Positions 14,958 through 23,477 are shown, numbered from the stretch's first letter. The stretch is DNA of 35,147 bases from CAYZWU01 sp964482235 (GCA_964482235.1 CAYZWU010000055.1:1-35147); one strand, 5' to 3'. Numbers and translations: made by a program. Notes: generated by a model from the sequence alone, not told the origin.

Positions 14958-15494
14958 ATGACGAAGAAATCACCTGCCTGCGCCAACTCCATCGATAAGC
15001 GTTCTCGTGACAGGAATCAGAAAGGCATCTCGCTCGTGGAGGTGATGGTGGCCACCGTTATCGTGGGCATCGGGATATCGGCCTCCCTCTTTGCCTTGAC
15101 CACGAGCAACACGACGATCCACGAAGGGATGGGGATCGTGGTCTCCGGAACGCTGGCCGATTACATCCAGCAGTACACCAGCGATCTGGCCTTCGAGGAT
15201 CCCTACGAGGGCGACACCTCTTTCGGGCCGGAATCGGGAGAGACCGGCATCGACACTTTCAACGACATCGACGACCTGGACGGCTTCGTCCTCTCGCCTC
15301 CCATCGGGGCGGATGGATCTCCACTGGAGTCCTATCCCGAGTGGTCGATCAACTTCAGCGTCGTCGGAGTGGATCCGTTGACCTACGAAGAGCTGACCGA
15401 TCCGCTGGGCAGCTCCGTCAGGAGGGTGGAGATCGAGATCTACGACGGAAGCAGAAAGGTCCGCGACTACCAGTGGATCGTGACAAGGGCATGA
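14958..15494 (+). CDS. Type IV pilin-like minor prepilin, PilV-type
   Basis: The 178-aa product has a long basic leader (KRSRDRNQKG) and then a prepilin-peptidase site KG|ISLVEVMVATVIVGIGISASLFAL, with Glu5 of the mature protein and a hydrophobic helix. That is diagnostic for type IV pilin/pseudopilin processing and export through a PilD-type peptidase. The rest is a small acidic domain without recognisable function. It heads the left pilin operon, 22 bp before the PilX-like gene. The right-hand copy of the operon has no counterpart of this gene. Confidence 0.85.
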   Translation: MTKKSPACANSIDKRSRDRNQKGISLVEVMVATVIVGIGISASLFALTTSNTTIHEGMGIVVSGTLADYIQQYTSDLAFEDPYEGDTSFGPESGETGIDTFNDIDDLDGFVLSPPIGADGSPLESYPEWSINFSVVGVDPLTYEELTDPLGSSVRRVEIEIYDGSRKVRDYQWIVTRA

Positions 15495-15516
15495 GAATGA
15501 ACGGAGTTTATCTGAC

Positions 15517-16458
15517 ATGAATGCTCGCATCACCTTCACGCACTCGAGGCGGTCATCGCAGCCTGGAAAGAAAACCACGGGAGGCACGAAGGGTTCCATT
15601 CTTGCTCCATGCCTGTTTCTCCTCAGCTTGATGTCCATCCTGGCGATGAGCACTCTCTACGCCGGAGGGATCGGAACCAGGACGTCGGCGATTCTGGCTG
15701 AGAACACCCAGGTACAGCTCGCGGCAGAATCAGGGCTCAAGATCGCCTACCAGGCGCTCATGGACGACGATACGTATCTGGGCGAGACATGCACGCCCCT
15801 GGCCGAATCGAACTGCAGCGTGGAGATCACGGTCACGGCTTTTCCGGACTCTGAATTCGAGGTCCTCTCCCACGCCACGATAGGCAACTCCAACTGCCTG
15901 ATCCGCACGAAAGCCTGCCTGAAGCCCTTTGGCCTTTATCCCCTGACGGTGGGGAACAACATCACACTCAAGGGCAAGTCCAAGATTCTCGGCGACTGTT
16001 TTCTACAGGGTACCCTCTGGGGAAAGGACACCTCTGAGGTCACGGGCAATGTCTACCTGACCGGGGACAGGGAGATCTCCTACAACCTCGGCGGCGATCC
16101 GATCATGATCAACGGCTACCCTCCCCCGCTGATCGGGGGGGAAGTGGTCTGTAACGTCCCATCGGTGGACATGCCGGAGGTCAACTTCGCCAACCTGAGA
16201 AGCCTGGCCGCCTCGGCGGGTCAGGTCTTCACGGGAACGATCCACATCGAAGACACGCACTTCGACGGCGTCGTCTACATCGAGGGCTCGGGATCGAAGC
16301 CTTATTTCAGGGATGTGACCATCAACGGCATCCTCGTCTGCGACGGTACTATCGATATAACCATCGACAACTCCGGATTTTTCAAGATCCACAGCGATCC
16401 CAACATCTGCGAAAACGTTGCGATCCTGTGGCAGCAGCCATCAGCGGCTTCCTGCTGA
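15517..16458 (+). CDS. PilX-like minor pilin component, C-terminus lost by deletion
   Basis: The 313-aa frame has a basic N-terminus and the hydrophobic segment GTKGSILAPCLFLLSLMSILAMSTLYAGG, typical of PilX-like proteins without Glu5. A repetitive beta-rich domain follows (LTVGNNITLKGKSKILGDCF, EVTGNVYLTGDREISYN). It matches the right-hand paralogue until ...CENVAIL and then ends abruptly in WQQPSAASC, where the paralogue continues for 82 more residues. The missing piece and the start of the next gene appear to have been removed by one deletion near 16425-16430. It is probably non-functional or altered. Confidence 0.8.
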   Translation: MNARITFTHSRRSSQPGKKTTGGTKGSILAPCLFLLSLMSILAMSTLYAGGIGTRTSAILAENTQVQLAAESGLKIAYQALMDDDTYLGETCTPLAESNCSVEITVTAFPDSEFEVLSHATIGNSNCLIRTKACLKPFGLYPLTVGNNITLKGKSKILGDCFLQGTLWGKDTSEVTGNVYLTGDREISYNLGGDPIMINGYPPPLIGGEVVCNVPSVDMPEVNFANLRSLAASAGQVFTGTIHIEDTHFDGVVYIEGSGSKPYFRDVTINGILVCDGTIDITIDNSGFFKIHSDPNICENVAILWQQPSAASC

Positions 16459-17495
16459 CCTCGCTGGCCACGGCGACCGGGCTCTTCCTGAACTCCTACG
16501 ATGCTTCCCTCGACGAGCAGGATCTGAGCCTGACCCATCAGATAGCCATGAAGCGCATTCTGCGCTCGATCAAATCGGCTGACGACGTCGCCGTGAGCAC
16601 GTCCACATCGCTCCTCTGTTCCTTCCCGGACGGTGGTAGCGAGCACTTCACCTGGGCCGGATCGAGGAGCGATCCGATCCTCTACACCAGGGACGGTGCC
16701 AACGAGATCCCCTTTCTCGAAAATGTCTCCGGCCTGACCTTCACCCCCTCCATGGTCAACGTGATCAGCGAGACGCTGTCCACGCAATCGCAGCAGATTC
16801 TGGAGTTCACCATCTATTCGGGATCGAGCCAGACCTGGGACGACCAGACACTTGCTCCGGGGTCCCAGCACGGTTTCACCTTCAGGTTCTTCTTCGAGGA
16901 GGAGGTGGAAGAGATCGTTCTCACCAACCTTTACGTGCGGATCGGCAAGTTCGCGGGCCAGACGGCCGACATGAAGGTATCCCTCTACGAGGGCCAGGAC
17001 GAATCACGACCTCGCGTCTGGGGGGATCCGATAACAACTCTTCAGGTCCCCAACTACGAGATCCCCGAAGCCGTGGAATTCGAAGGCGCGTGGCAGATCG
17101 ACTGGATGAGCATCTCCCTGCCTTCGGACTTCATCATCCAGCCGAACCGGTTCTACTGCCTTCTCTTCGAACCGGACGGAACGTCGTATGACGCCGGCGT
17201 CCTGCGTGTAGCTCAGATCGACGGAGGGACAGGCCCGTCGAACGACATGGCCTACATGGGTACGGTCGACGGCGGAGCCACCTGGGAGCCTCCTCTGAAG
17301 ACGCAGGCCTACCTCGACCGTGACGTCCCCTTTCAGCTCTTCGGCGATATCACGACCATCGTCAGGGAAGTGACGCCGAAAGTCGGTTCCGTCAATGTGA
17401 CACTCACTATCTACATCTACGATGGAGACATCGAAGTCACGGGGAACGGCAGCGCCAGGGTGCGCGGCGGCGGCCAGATTTTCACCTTGCCTTGA
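15580..17495 (+). repeat. Left arm of diverged inverted duplication
   Basis: The PilX-like and PilW-like coding region here is paralogous to 18022-20277 in opposite orientation. Similarity begins at GTKGSILAP and continues to the end of PilW (VTGNGSARVRGGG), but this arm lacks roughly 350 bp relative to the other. Several stretches near the PilW end are nearly identical at DNA level (for example around 17330-17390), while others differ at many amino acids, so the duplication is genuine and not recent. Confidence 0.85.
16428..17495 (+). CDS. PilW-like minor pilin, N-terminus lost by deletion
   Basis: The frame can start only at GTG 16428 inside the previous gene (31-bp overlap) and reads MAAAISGFLLTSLATATGLFL: the second half of a prepilin helix. 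The intact paralogue at 18022-19134 has RGMTIVEILLSAGIG ahead of this point, so the leader, cleavage site and Glu5 are missing here. Without them it cannot be processed as a pilin. The remaining 335 aa align well with the paralogue, including LAPGSQHGFTFRFFF, GDITTIVREVTP and the C-terminal VTGNGSARVRGGG. The central part resembles beta-sandwich choice-of-anchor-type domains. Likely a decaying gene. Confidence 0.8.
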   Translation: MAAAISGFLLTSLATATGLFLNSYDASLDEQDLSLTHQIAMKRILRSIKSADDVAVSTSTSLLCSFPDGGSEHFTWAGSRSDPILYTRDGANEIPFLENVSGLTFTPSMVNVISETLSTQSQQILEFTIYSGSSQTWDDQTLAPGSQHGFTFRFFFEEEVEEIVLTNLYVRIGKFAGQTADMKVSLYEGQDESRPRVWGDPITTLQVPNYEIPEAVEFEGAWQIDWMSISLPSDFIIQPNRFYCLLFEPDGTSYDAGVLRVAQIDGGTGPSNDMAYMGTVDGGATWEPPLKTQAYLDRDVPFQLFGDITTIVREVTPKVGSVNVTLTIYIYDGDIEVTGNGSARVRGGGQIFTLP

Positions 17496-17520
17496 TCGGC
17501 TGCTGTCGAACAGCTGATCA
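17493..17520 (+). terminator. Hairpin at the end of the left pilin operon
   Basis: TGATCGGCTG (17493-17502) pairs with CAGCTGATCA (17511-17520), a 10-bp stem with one G-T pair and an 8-nt loop. The stem includes the stop codon of the PilW-like gene. No T tract follows. It is a plausible transcript end for this operon. Confidence 0.45.
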
Positions 17521-18021
17521 GCGGCGGCTTGTCCGGCAGTGCTCATCCCTTGCATTCGTCCCTTGCATGATGTTCCGGCACCTTGCCGATGATCACCACT
17601 TCGCGTCCTCTCGGGAAAGGGCCCCGTCGAGATCATCCCCCGGAAGACGAGGATCGCTGTTCAGGCCAAGACGCGATTCGCCGGTTCTTTTGTCAGAAAG
17701 AAGTGGTTGCTCTTCAACCTCTGGCTCCCTTGCCGGGCGGACCATCCCAGACTTCGCCGTGTGGAGGAGTACGGGCAGCACTCCTTCGGGCACCGGTTCC
17801 GCTTGGACTCTCCTGACGAGATCGATTCCGGACTCGAGGCTCTCGTTCGTGAAGCCTGCCCGGTCGGGATGAGAGAATACTCGAAGTGATGATTGTTCAA
17901 CCCTGAAAGGGTGAATCCTCATTCTTGGAGGGTGACCTGTAGACAATGTACCCGCGGCTCGGAAGGAAATCGGACAGATCGGTCAGAGCATCGTTGAACA
18001 GGCTATCCACTCAGCCGGGGA
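17496..18021. other. 526-bp spacer between the inverted pilin copies, no supported gene
   Basis: Both pilin operons converge on this stretch. Short frames occur on both strands, but none has a ribosome-binding site, recognisable motif or good composition. A plus-strand stretch from about 17698 to 17889 reads KKWLLFNLWLPCR... and might be a gene remnant. A small inverted repeat (ACCCT-GAA-AGGGT) lies near 17903 and resembles dispersed REP-like elements. Recombination between the flanking arms would invert this segment. Confidence 0.6.
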
Positions 18022-19134
18022 TCAGGGCAGCAGGTGCAGCTCACCGCCGCCGCGCACCCTGGCGCTGCCGTTCCCCGTGACCTCGACGTCACCGTTGAAA
18101 AGGCTGAGCGTCACATTGACCACGCCGACCACGGGAGTCACTTCCCTGACGATGGTCGTGATATCGCCGAAGAGCTGAAAGGGGACGTCCCTGTCGCGAT
18201 AGGCCTGGGTCTTCAACGGCGGCTCCCAGGTCGCTCCGCCGTCGACGGTGCCCATGTAGGCCATGTCGTTGATCGGTCCCGTGCCACCATCGACCTTGGC
18301 CACGCGCAAAACTCCGGCATCGGCCGAACTCACCGGCTCGAAGAGGAAACAGTAGAACCGGTTCGGCTGGATGACGAAGTCCGAAGGCAGGGAGATGGTC
18401 ATCCAGCCGATCTCCCACTGGCCGCCATTATCCACGGCATCGGGGATCGCACTGTTGGACACCTGGCAGGTCGCCAGCGGATCTCCCCAGATCCGGGGGC
18501 GCGTCTCGTCCTGGCCTTCATAGAGCGTGACCTTCAGGTCCGACGTCTGTCCCGCGAATTTCCCGATCCGCACATTGAGGTCGGTGAGAACGATCTGCTC
18601 CACCTCCTTCACGAAGAAGAACCTGAAGGTCAAGCCGTGCTGGGATCCCGGGGCGAGCGTCTGGTCGTCCCAGCTCTGGGTCATTCCCGTATAGGTGCTG
18701 AAGTCCATGATCTGCTGCGATTCCGTGACGAGCGATTCGCTGAGCGCATTGAACATGACGGGTTCGAACGACAGCGCGGAGACGCCGTCGAGGAACGGGG
18801 TGTCGTCGCCCCCGTTCCGGGTGAACAGGAGCGGATCGGTCTTCAGACCGGACCAGGTGTAGCTCTCAGTCACTGTGTCCGGCAGGGTGCATTTGATCGA
18901 TGTGGACGAGGCCACGTCGACGTCGGCTGCGGAAGTGATGGTGCGCAGAATGCGCTTCATGGCCATCTCTTGCGTCAGGCTCAGCTCCTGCTCGTCGAGC
19001 GACGCATCGTAGGTGTCGAGGAAGAGACCCGTAGCCGTGGCAAGGGATGTCAGCAGGAAAGCGCCGATCCCGGCAGACAGGAGGATCTCCACGATGGTCA
19101 TGCCTCTCTCGCCGTCTCTGTTGTTCAAGCTCAT
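18022..19134 (-). CDS. PilW-like minor pilin, intact copy
   Basis: The 370-aa protein starts at ATG 19134 with GAGAGG 7-8 bp upstream. Leader NNRDGERG is followed by the cleavage site G|MTIVEILLSAGIGAFLLTSLA with Glu5, so it is a proper prepilin. The mature domain includes a predicted beta-sandwich (LAPGSQHGLTFRFFFVKEV, IGKFAGQTSDLKVTLYEGQ, WMTISLPSDFVIQPNRFYCF) like choice-of-anchor or binding domains, then GDITTIVREVTPVVGVVNV and VTGNGSARVRGGG. PilW-type minor pilins sit at pilus or pseudopilus tips. It is 47 bp downstream of the frameshifted PilX-like gene and is the only undamaged member of the duplicated pair. Confidence 0.87.
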   Translation of the reverse strand: MSLNNRDGERGMTIVEILLSAGIGAFLLTSLATATGLFLDTYDASLDEQELSLTQEMAMKRILRTITSAADVDVASSTSIKCTLPDTVTESYTWSGLKTDPLLFTRNGGDDTPFLDGVSALSFEPVMFNALSESLVTESQQIMDFSTYTGMTQSWDDQTLAPGSQHGLTFRFFFVKEVEQIVLTDLNVRIGKFAGQTSDLKVTLYEGQDETRPRIWGDPLATCQVSNSAIPDAVDNGGQWEIGWMTISLPSDFVIQPNRFYCFLFEPVSSADAGVLRVAKVDGGTGPINDMAYMGTVDGGATWEPPLKTQAYRDRDVPFQLFGDITTIVREVTPVVGVVNVTLSLFNGDVEVTGNGSARVRGGGELHLLP

Positions 19135-20277
19135 TTTATATCCTCTCATTCGACCTGGATCGGCGTGCCGCCGACCGGATCCTAGTACTCCTGGTATTCG
19201 AGTTCGACCACCTTCAGCTCGTTCCATATGGACAAGGTGTTGAAAAATTCCTTCATGTAGGTCGGAAACTGGCAGTAGAGAAATGAATCAGGCAATGCCA
19301 AAAGATCCTGCTTGATCACGAGGGGACCGGTGAATGTACCGCTGCCCTGGAAATCCGCCAGAGAGAGAAGGGTCATGCCGTAGACATCGATCATGGCACT
19401 GGGACTGACGAAGAGATTGGAATCAGGGGCAAGGATCGCCACCTTCTCGCAGACGTTCTCATCGCTGTGGATCTTGAAGAAACCGAGGTTGTCGACGGCC
19501 AATTTGACGGCACCGTCGCAGGCCAGGATTCCGTTGATCGTCACGTCCATGAAATAGACCTTCGATCCCGAACCTTCGATGAAGACGACGCCGTCGAAGT
19601 GCCTGTCTTTGAAGTGTTTCGTCCCGGTGTAGACCTGTCCCGCAGCGTCAGCCATCGCCCGGAGGGCCTCGAGGTCCACTTCAGGGATGTCGGAGGGCGG
19701 GGCGTTGCAGATAACCACCCCCCCCGATCTTCGGGGCCGGGTAGCCTCCGATCGTGACAGGATCGCCGTCGGCGTTGTACGTGATATCTCTCTCGCCGGT
19801 CAGGTAGACGTTGCCCGTGATCTCCGACTCGTCCTTTCCCCAGAGGTACCCCTCGAGATAACAGTCGCCGAGGATCCTGGAATTGCCCTTGAGATTGACG
19901 TTTCTCCCCACGGTCAGCGGGTAGAGGCCAAAGGGCCTCAGGCAGGCTTTCGTTCGGATCAGGCAATCGGCATCGCCCTGTGTGGCATGAGAATAGACCT
20001 CGTATTCAGACTCCCCCAGGTCGGTAACCGTGATATCCACGGAACAGCTGGAATTCTCCAGGGGAGTGCAGTTCTCGCCCGAGTAGCTCTGGTCGGCAGT
20101 GAGTGCCTGGTACGCGATCCGTATCCCCGACTTGGCCGCAAGGTGCACCTGGGTGCCCTCGGCGAGCGCCGCGGCCGAATTGTTCCCGAGCCCTCCGGCG
20201 TAGAGAGTGCCCAGCGCAAGAAGGGCCATCAGGCTGAAGATGAAGAGGCAGGGCGCCAGGATGGATCCCTTCGTGCC
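18022..20277 (-). repeat. Right arm of diverged inverted duplication
   Basis: This arm carries the PilW-like and PilX-like pair in the opposite orientation to 15580-17495, with the 526-bp spacer between them. It keeps the PilX C-terminus and PilW leader that the left arm lacks. The PilV-like gene was not duplicated or was lost here. Confidence 0.85.
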
Positions 20278-20343
20278 TCGCGTAATCCTCTCGAATCGTT
20301 TCACGATCCGTACGAGGCAAAGGAGAAAGTTGCGAATATTCAT
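19182..20343 (-). pseudogene. PilX-like minor pilin, interrupted by an extra G in a G8 tract
   Basis: The N-terminal part reads in one frame from ATG 20343 (IRNFLLCLVRIVKRFERITRG then GSILAPCLFIFSLMALLALG) to APKIGGGG near 19718. The C-terminal part (VVICNAPPSDIPEV to ELEYQEY) is in another frame and stops at 19182. The switch is at a run of eight G on the coding strand (C at 19718-19725). With seven G the frame reads IGGVVICNAP, aligning residue for residue with IGGEVVCNVP in the left copy. Either the run is miscounted, the gene is broken, or the tract is phase-variable. The corrected protein would be about 386 aa and supplies the C-terminus that the left copy lost. Confidence 0.82.
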
Positions 20344-20402
20344 GTCGGGACGACTCCATTCCGATTCGTGATAACGACCCCATCAGAGGGGGGCTGATAC
20401 TC

Positions 20403-20414
20403 TTATATATCGGT
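20403..20414 (-). promoter_or_regulatory. Conserved promoter-like element of right pilin operon
   Basis: The minus strand reads ACCGATATATAA, identical to 14884-14895 before the left operon, and both are followed by AGTAT and a run of C. It lies 59 bp before ATG 20343. A perfect TATAAT occurs slightly further upstream on the same strand within an AT-rich stretch (about 20400-20460). The exact -35 is unclear. Confidence 0.5.
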
Positions 20415-20517
20415 AATGGTTGATATTATTATAAGTGATTTTGCTAAATAGATTAAGGAAAGGCCCTTATACGCACCATCTGATTGGAAGACAGCAGCGT
20501 TTTTCCGATTTGCCGGA

Positions 20518-21290
20518 TTACCTTTTCTTGCCTGGCCAGGGGATCAGCAGCTCCGCGTTGTCCACCCACATGGCGAAGTAGGGCATTGCCTCGCCTCGCT
20601 TACGCATGCAGATCAGGAACGGCCGATCCAGCACGAAGTGAGTGGGAACCGGCAGGCAGTACAGCTTGGATTCCGACTTGAGCTCGGCGCCGCTTCGGTC
20701 GAGCCGGAACAGGATATCCTGCCGGGCCACGTCCAGACGCTGTCCCTCCAGGCTCGGATTTAATAACGATCGCCCTTCCAGCTCGGTGAACCGGTGGCTG
20801 ATCTGCCAGAAGAGATCCGGGACGAGCAGAACATCGTTGGGGCCGATCTTCGCGAGGTACTTTGCATAGTCCGGATCCTTCTTCTCGAGCTGACGCACGG
20901 CCTTCTCCTCCTTCGCGAGCCTCTCGAGCGCCGCCGCCAGGGTCGGTTCCCGCTTGATGCGGGCGACGAACGGGTGCAGAAATCCACGGCGAACTCCAGG
21001 TCCTGATCACCGGGCTGGCCCTTCCGGAAGAGGATGAGCGCCTGCCTGCGGAGCTTGTCGTAGGCATAGTCGTCCTCGGCACGGATGCCGAAGGACGCGA
21101 TGCCGGTCCTGCGGCCGCGCGAATCGGTGAACTCGAACGGTTTGCGGCTTCGAAAGTAGGGAATCGCGAACTCGACGTTTGCCTCGATGTACGCGTATGC
21201 CACGAAGGAGTCCTCGGCGATGCCCGGAAAGGTGGGCGCTTTCCTGGCAGGGAAGCCGGTCTTGAGCTCCCGGCGGATCCTCTTGATCAC
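20518..21290 (-). pseudogene. Frameshifted serpin-like protein gene
   Basis: Coding resumes across two frames. The first starts at GTG 21290, overlapping the previous stop as GTGA, and reads VIKRIRRELKTGFPARKAPT to QDLEFAVDF. The second continues LHPFVARIKREPTLAAALERL to the stop at 20518. One missing C near 20980 (GATTTC-TGC for GATTTCCTGC) explains the switch; restored length is about 257 aa. The C-terminal HFVLDRPFLICMRKRGEAMP resembles the DRPFLFLIRD end of serpins, but the reactive loop and core are not recognisable, so serpin is only a suggestion. It is the last gene of the minus-strand run. Confidence 0.6.
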
Positions 21291-21598
21291 GCCTTTCCGC
21301 TTCCAACCTGCAGCAGTGTACATGGAGCCTGCCGGGACGCATCGTTCTTTCCGTCGAGCTCTTCCCTCAGCCTGCAGATCTCCCTGGCAAACTCCCTGTC
21401 CAGGTTGCGGCGGGCCGTTGCGTGGAACGCGACCATGAATATACCCACGCAGGCGGCGTTTGTCGCCGCTGTCCCCGCGTTCCCGGCGCTGACGTTGATG
21501 ATCAGCACGATGAACCAGATCGCTGCGGCAGCCAGATGCAGCCACGGAACCCAGTTGGAAATCCGCCTGGCGTTCCTGATCTTTTCGATCTCCTTCAT
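21287..21598 (-). CDS. Small two-helix membrane protein
   Basis: The 103-aa protein starts at ATG 21598 with CGGAGA about 8 bp upstream. A basic N-terminus (KEIEKIRNARR) precedes two hydrophobic segments, about residues 18-38 (LHLAAAAIWFIVLIINVSAG) and 41-58 (AATNAACVGIFMVAFHA), then a charged tail (ARRNLDREFAREICRLREELDG) that could be coiled. No family recognised. Its stop overlaps the GTG of the serpin-like gene, so the two are translationally coupled. Confidence 0.72.
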   Translation of the reverse strand: MKEIEKIRNARRISNWVPWLHLAAAAIWFIVLIINVSAGNAGTAATNAACVGIFMVAFHATARRNLDREFAREICRLREELDGKNDASRQAPCTLLQVGSGKA

Positions 21599-21636
21599 TG
21601 TTATCTCCGTTCTCGATACGCAGAGGATCTCGAGCT

Positions 21637-22317
21637 TCAAGGCCGGAACAGACCAAGAACCTGGAAACCCTCCTGCATGAGTTCCTCGACTTTTTCCGGA
21701 TCGATTCGATTCCTCTGGCGATAGAAGATCAGCTGATCGCCGCCTCCTTCGACGCAGATCTTCTTCTGCGACTCGAAGAAGGATATCCGTTTCTCATCGA
21801 AGAGCTCGCGGATGGCCTCCTCGTCCGCGCCGCGCAGCAGGTACGACCTGGAGAATTCCGGGTGGGATTCGAAATCGATGTCCTGATAGCCGAAGGCGCC
21901 GCCGATCTTGTGAAAAAAGCCCTCGGGGCGCACGGCGAACTTCGGCAGGGTGGGGACCGGGGTGCGAAAGTAGACAACGCTTTGCCTGTAGGTGTGAGAG
22001 TTCTTGCCGCTGCCGACGGTGTAGCGATAGTCGAGGACGGCCAGTTCCACGTCGTTCGACTCGCCGTGCAGCATGTTTGTGATCTTCCTGGAGCGCCCCT
22101 GCGAGAAGAGGTGAAAGTGGCGGAGGCTTTCAAGCAGTGCGGCGTCGCCCTTGGGGAAGAAGGGCAGGCCGATCTCCCGGGCGATCAGCTGGAACCGTTC
22201 GGTCCGCTTCTTCTCCATCCGCCAGATGAAGTAGACGATCAGGACGAAAACTCCTCCGCCGTCCTCCCCCACCGCGGCGAGCGGACAGATCGGCCATGAA
22301 TCATCGAGATGCATCAT
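21637..22317 (-). CDS. Membrane-anchored protein of unknown function
   Basis: The 226-aa protein has one hydrophobic segment near the N-terminus (GGVFVLIVYFIWRMEKKRTER) and a cytoplasmic-looking domain with LAVLDYRYTVGSGKNSHTYRQSVVYF. The pattern recalls DUF3137-like proteins but I cannot confirm it. ATG 22317 overlaps the upstream stop as ATGA. No catalytic motif is visible. Function unknown; coupling to the URO-D-family gene is clear. Confidence 0.7.
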   Translation of the reverse strand: MMHLDDSWPICPLAAVGEDGGGVFVLIVYFIWRMEKKRTERFQLIAREIGLPFFPKGDAALLESLRHFHLFSQGRSRKITNMLHGESNDVELAVLDYRYTVGSGKNSHTYRQSVVYFRTPVPTLPKFAVRPEGFFHKIGGAFGYQDIDFESHPEFSRSYLLRGADEEAIRELFDEKRISFFESQKKICVEGGGDQLIFYRQRNRIDPEKVEELMQEGFQVLGLFRP

Positions 22318-23477
22318 GAATGCTCCTGTTCCATGATCTCCACGATCGTACGGTAGTTGGTCAGGGCCAGCGGCGTGAGCTCTCTCCCGCAGGGGCAGGC
22401 CGAGGGCATGAGCACGAATCCCCTCCCGGGGCCTGATGTCCCCTCGGCGAGGGCGCGCTTAACCTTCCCGGCGAACTGCTCTGTCGGCAGGTTCTCGATG
22501 TCGGAGATCTCGAGGTTCCCGAAGAGGACCATCTCGCTGCCGTACCGCTCCCGGACGTCGGCCAGCTCCACGTCGCCCTGCGGAGGCGGTTCGATAGGAT
22601 CGAGGGCATCGGCCCCCATCGCAACGATGTCGTCGAGGATCGCCTTCAGGTTTCCGTGGGAATGGATCCGGGCGTATCCCCCGTGCCGGTGAATGGACTC
22701 GATCATCGGAGTCGCGTAGCGGCAGACGTACTCGCGAAAGAGGCGGGGCGGCAGAAACGGCGGCGATGCGTACTCCGGGCCGTAGATGCGCCACAGCCGC
22801 CCGGGGAGAGCCTTGGCCGCCGCTTCCGTTCGCGGCCGCAACGTCGAGGCGAAGCGCTCGAGCAGCCGGTGAAACAGCCGCTGCTCCATCATGGCGATCA
22901 CCATGTAATCCTCCATGCTGAAGAGCGACGCAGCCAGGCAGAGCGGGTCGGGTGTGTCGACCATCACGATTCCCGTGTCTCCCAGCGCCGATTCGGCCTG
23001 CAGGACCGGATCCGTTTCGACCTTGCCCGAAGGGGTCGGCAAAGGGACATCGAGGAAGGCGCGCAGATCGTCGACGTCCTTGAGAAGGTGCTCTTCGGTC
23101 CAGATCGTGTTGATGTCGGGATCGCGGCGCGTGCGCGTCGTCAAGGTTCGTCCACCGGCGCGGACACGCCTGATGGTGAACCGGCTCCCGTTGCGCACAA
23201 AGGACTCGCTATCCGATATCTCCTCGATCGGATCGGGGGTGATGGAGGCGTAGGCAACCCCTCGCATCACGATGCGGTCCGTCTTCTCCCGCGCCAGCTC
23301 GATGAGCGGAAGCCAGGAAGGGTGTGAATAGATATTGAAGGGATCGCCGTCCCCTGGATCTTCATCCAGGCCGTTGATCTCGTAGAACGAGACGGGAGGG
23401 CGGTCAACGGGCTCACCGCGCAGGGTGGCCATGAGTCTGTCGCGTCGATTCACCTTGATCTCGCTTGAAAGGACCAC
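22314..23477 (-). CDS. Uroporphyrinogen decarboxylase/MtaA-type family protein
   Basis: The 387-aa protein has the family start NRRDRLMATLRGEPVDRPPVSFYE, a central DTPDPLCLAASLFSMEDY, HRHGGYARIHSHGNLKAILDDIVAMGADALDPIEPPPQGD, and a C-terminal SACPCGRELTPL. In corrinoid:CoM methyltransferases of this superfamily His and Cys residues at these positions bind zinc; HxH and CxC here suggest a metal site. It is therefore more likely a methyltransferase-like member than a heme enzyme. No corrinoid protein gene is visible. The GTG start at 23477 follows the previous stop directly; GTG 23453 (VNRRDRL) is an equally good start. Confidence 0.82.
   Translation of the reverse strand: MVLSSEIKVNRRDRLMATLRGEPVDRPPVSFYEINGLDEDPGDGDPFNIYSHPSWLPLIELAREKTDRIVMRGVAYASITPDPIEEISDSESFVRNGSRFTIRRVRAGGRTLTTRTRRDPDINTIWTEEHLLKDVDDLRAFLDVPLPTPSGKVETDPVLQAESALGDTGIVMVDTPDPLCLAASLFSMEDYMVIAMMEQRLFHRLLERFASTLRPRTEAAAKALPGRLWRIYGPEYASPPFLPPRLFREYVCRYATPMIESIHRHGGYARIHSHGNLKAILDDIVAMGADALDPIEPPPQGDVELADVRERYGSEMVLFGNLEISDIENLPTEQFAGKVKRALAEGTSGPGRGFVLMPSACPCGRELTPLALTNYRTIVEIMEQEHS

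Noticed and set aside
18034..19185. 383-codon plus-strand frame opposite the PilW-like gene
   Set aside because: The minus-strand gene has a prepilin signal and a paralogue; the plus frame is its shadow.
15580..20277. Inverted duplication as a pure assembly fold-back artefact
   Set aside because: The arms differ at many amino acids and carry different lesions, so a simple chimeric mirror is excluded; local misjoins remain possible.
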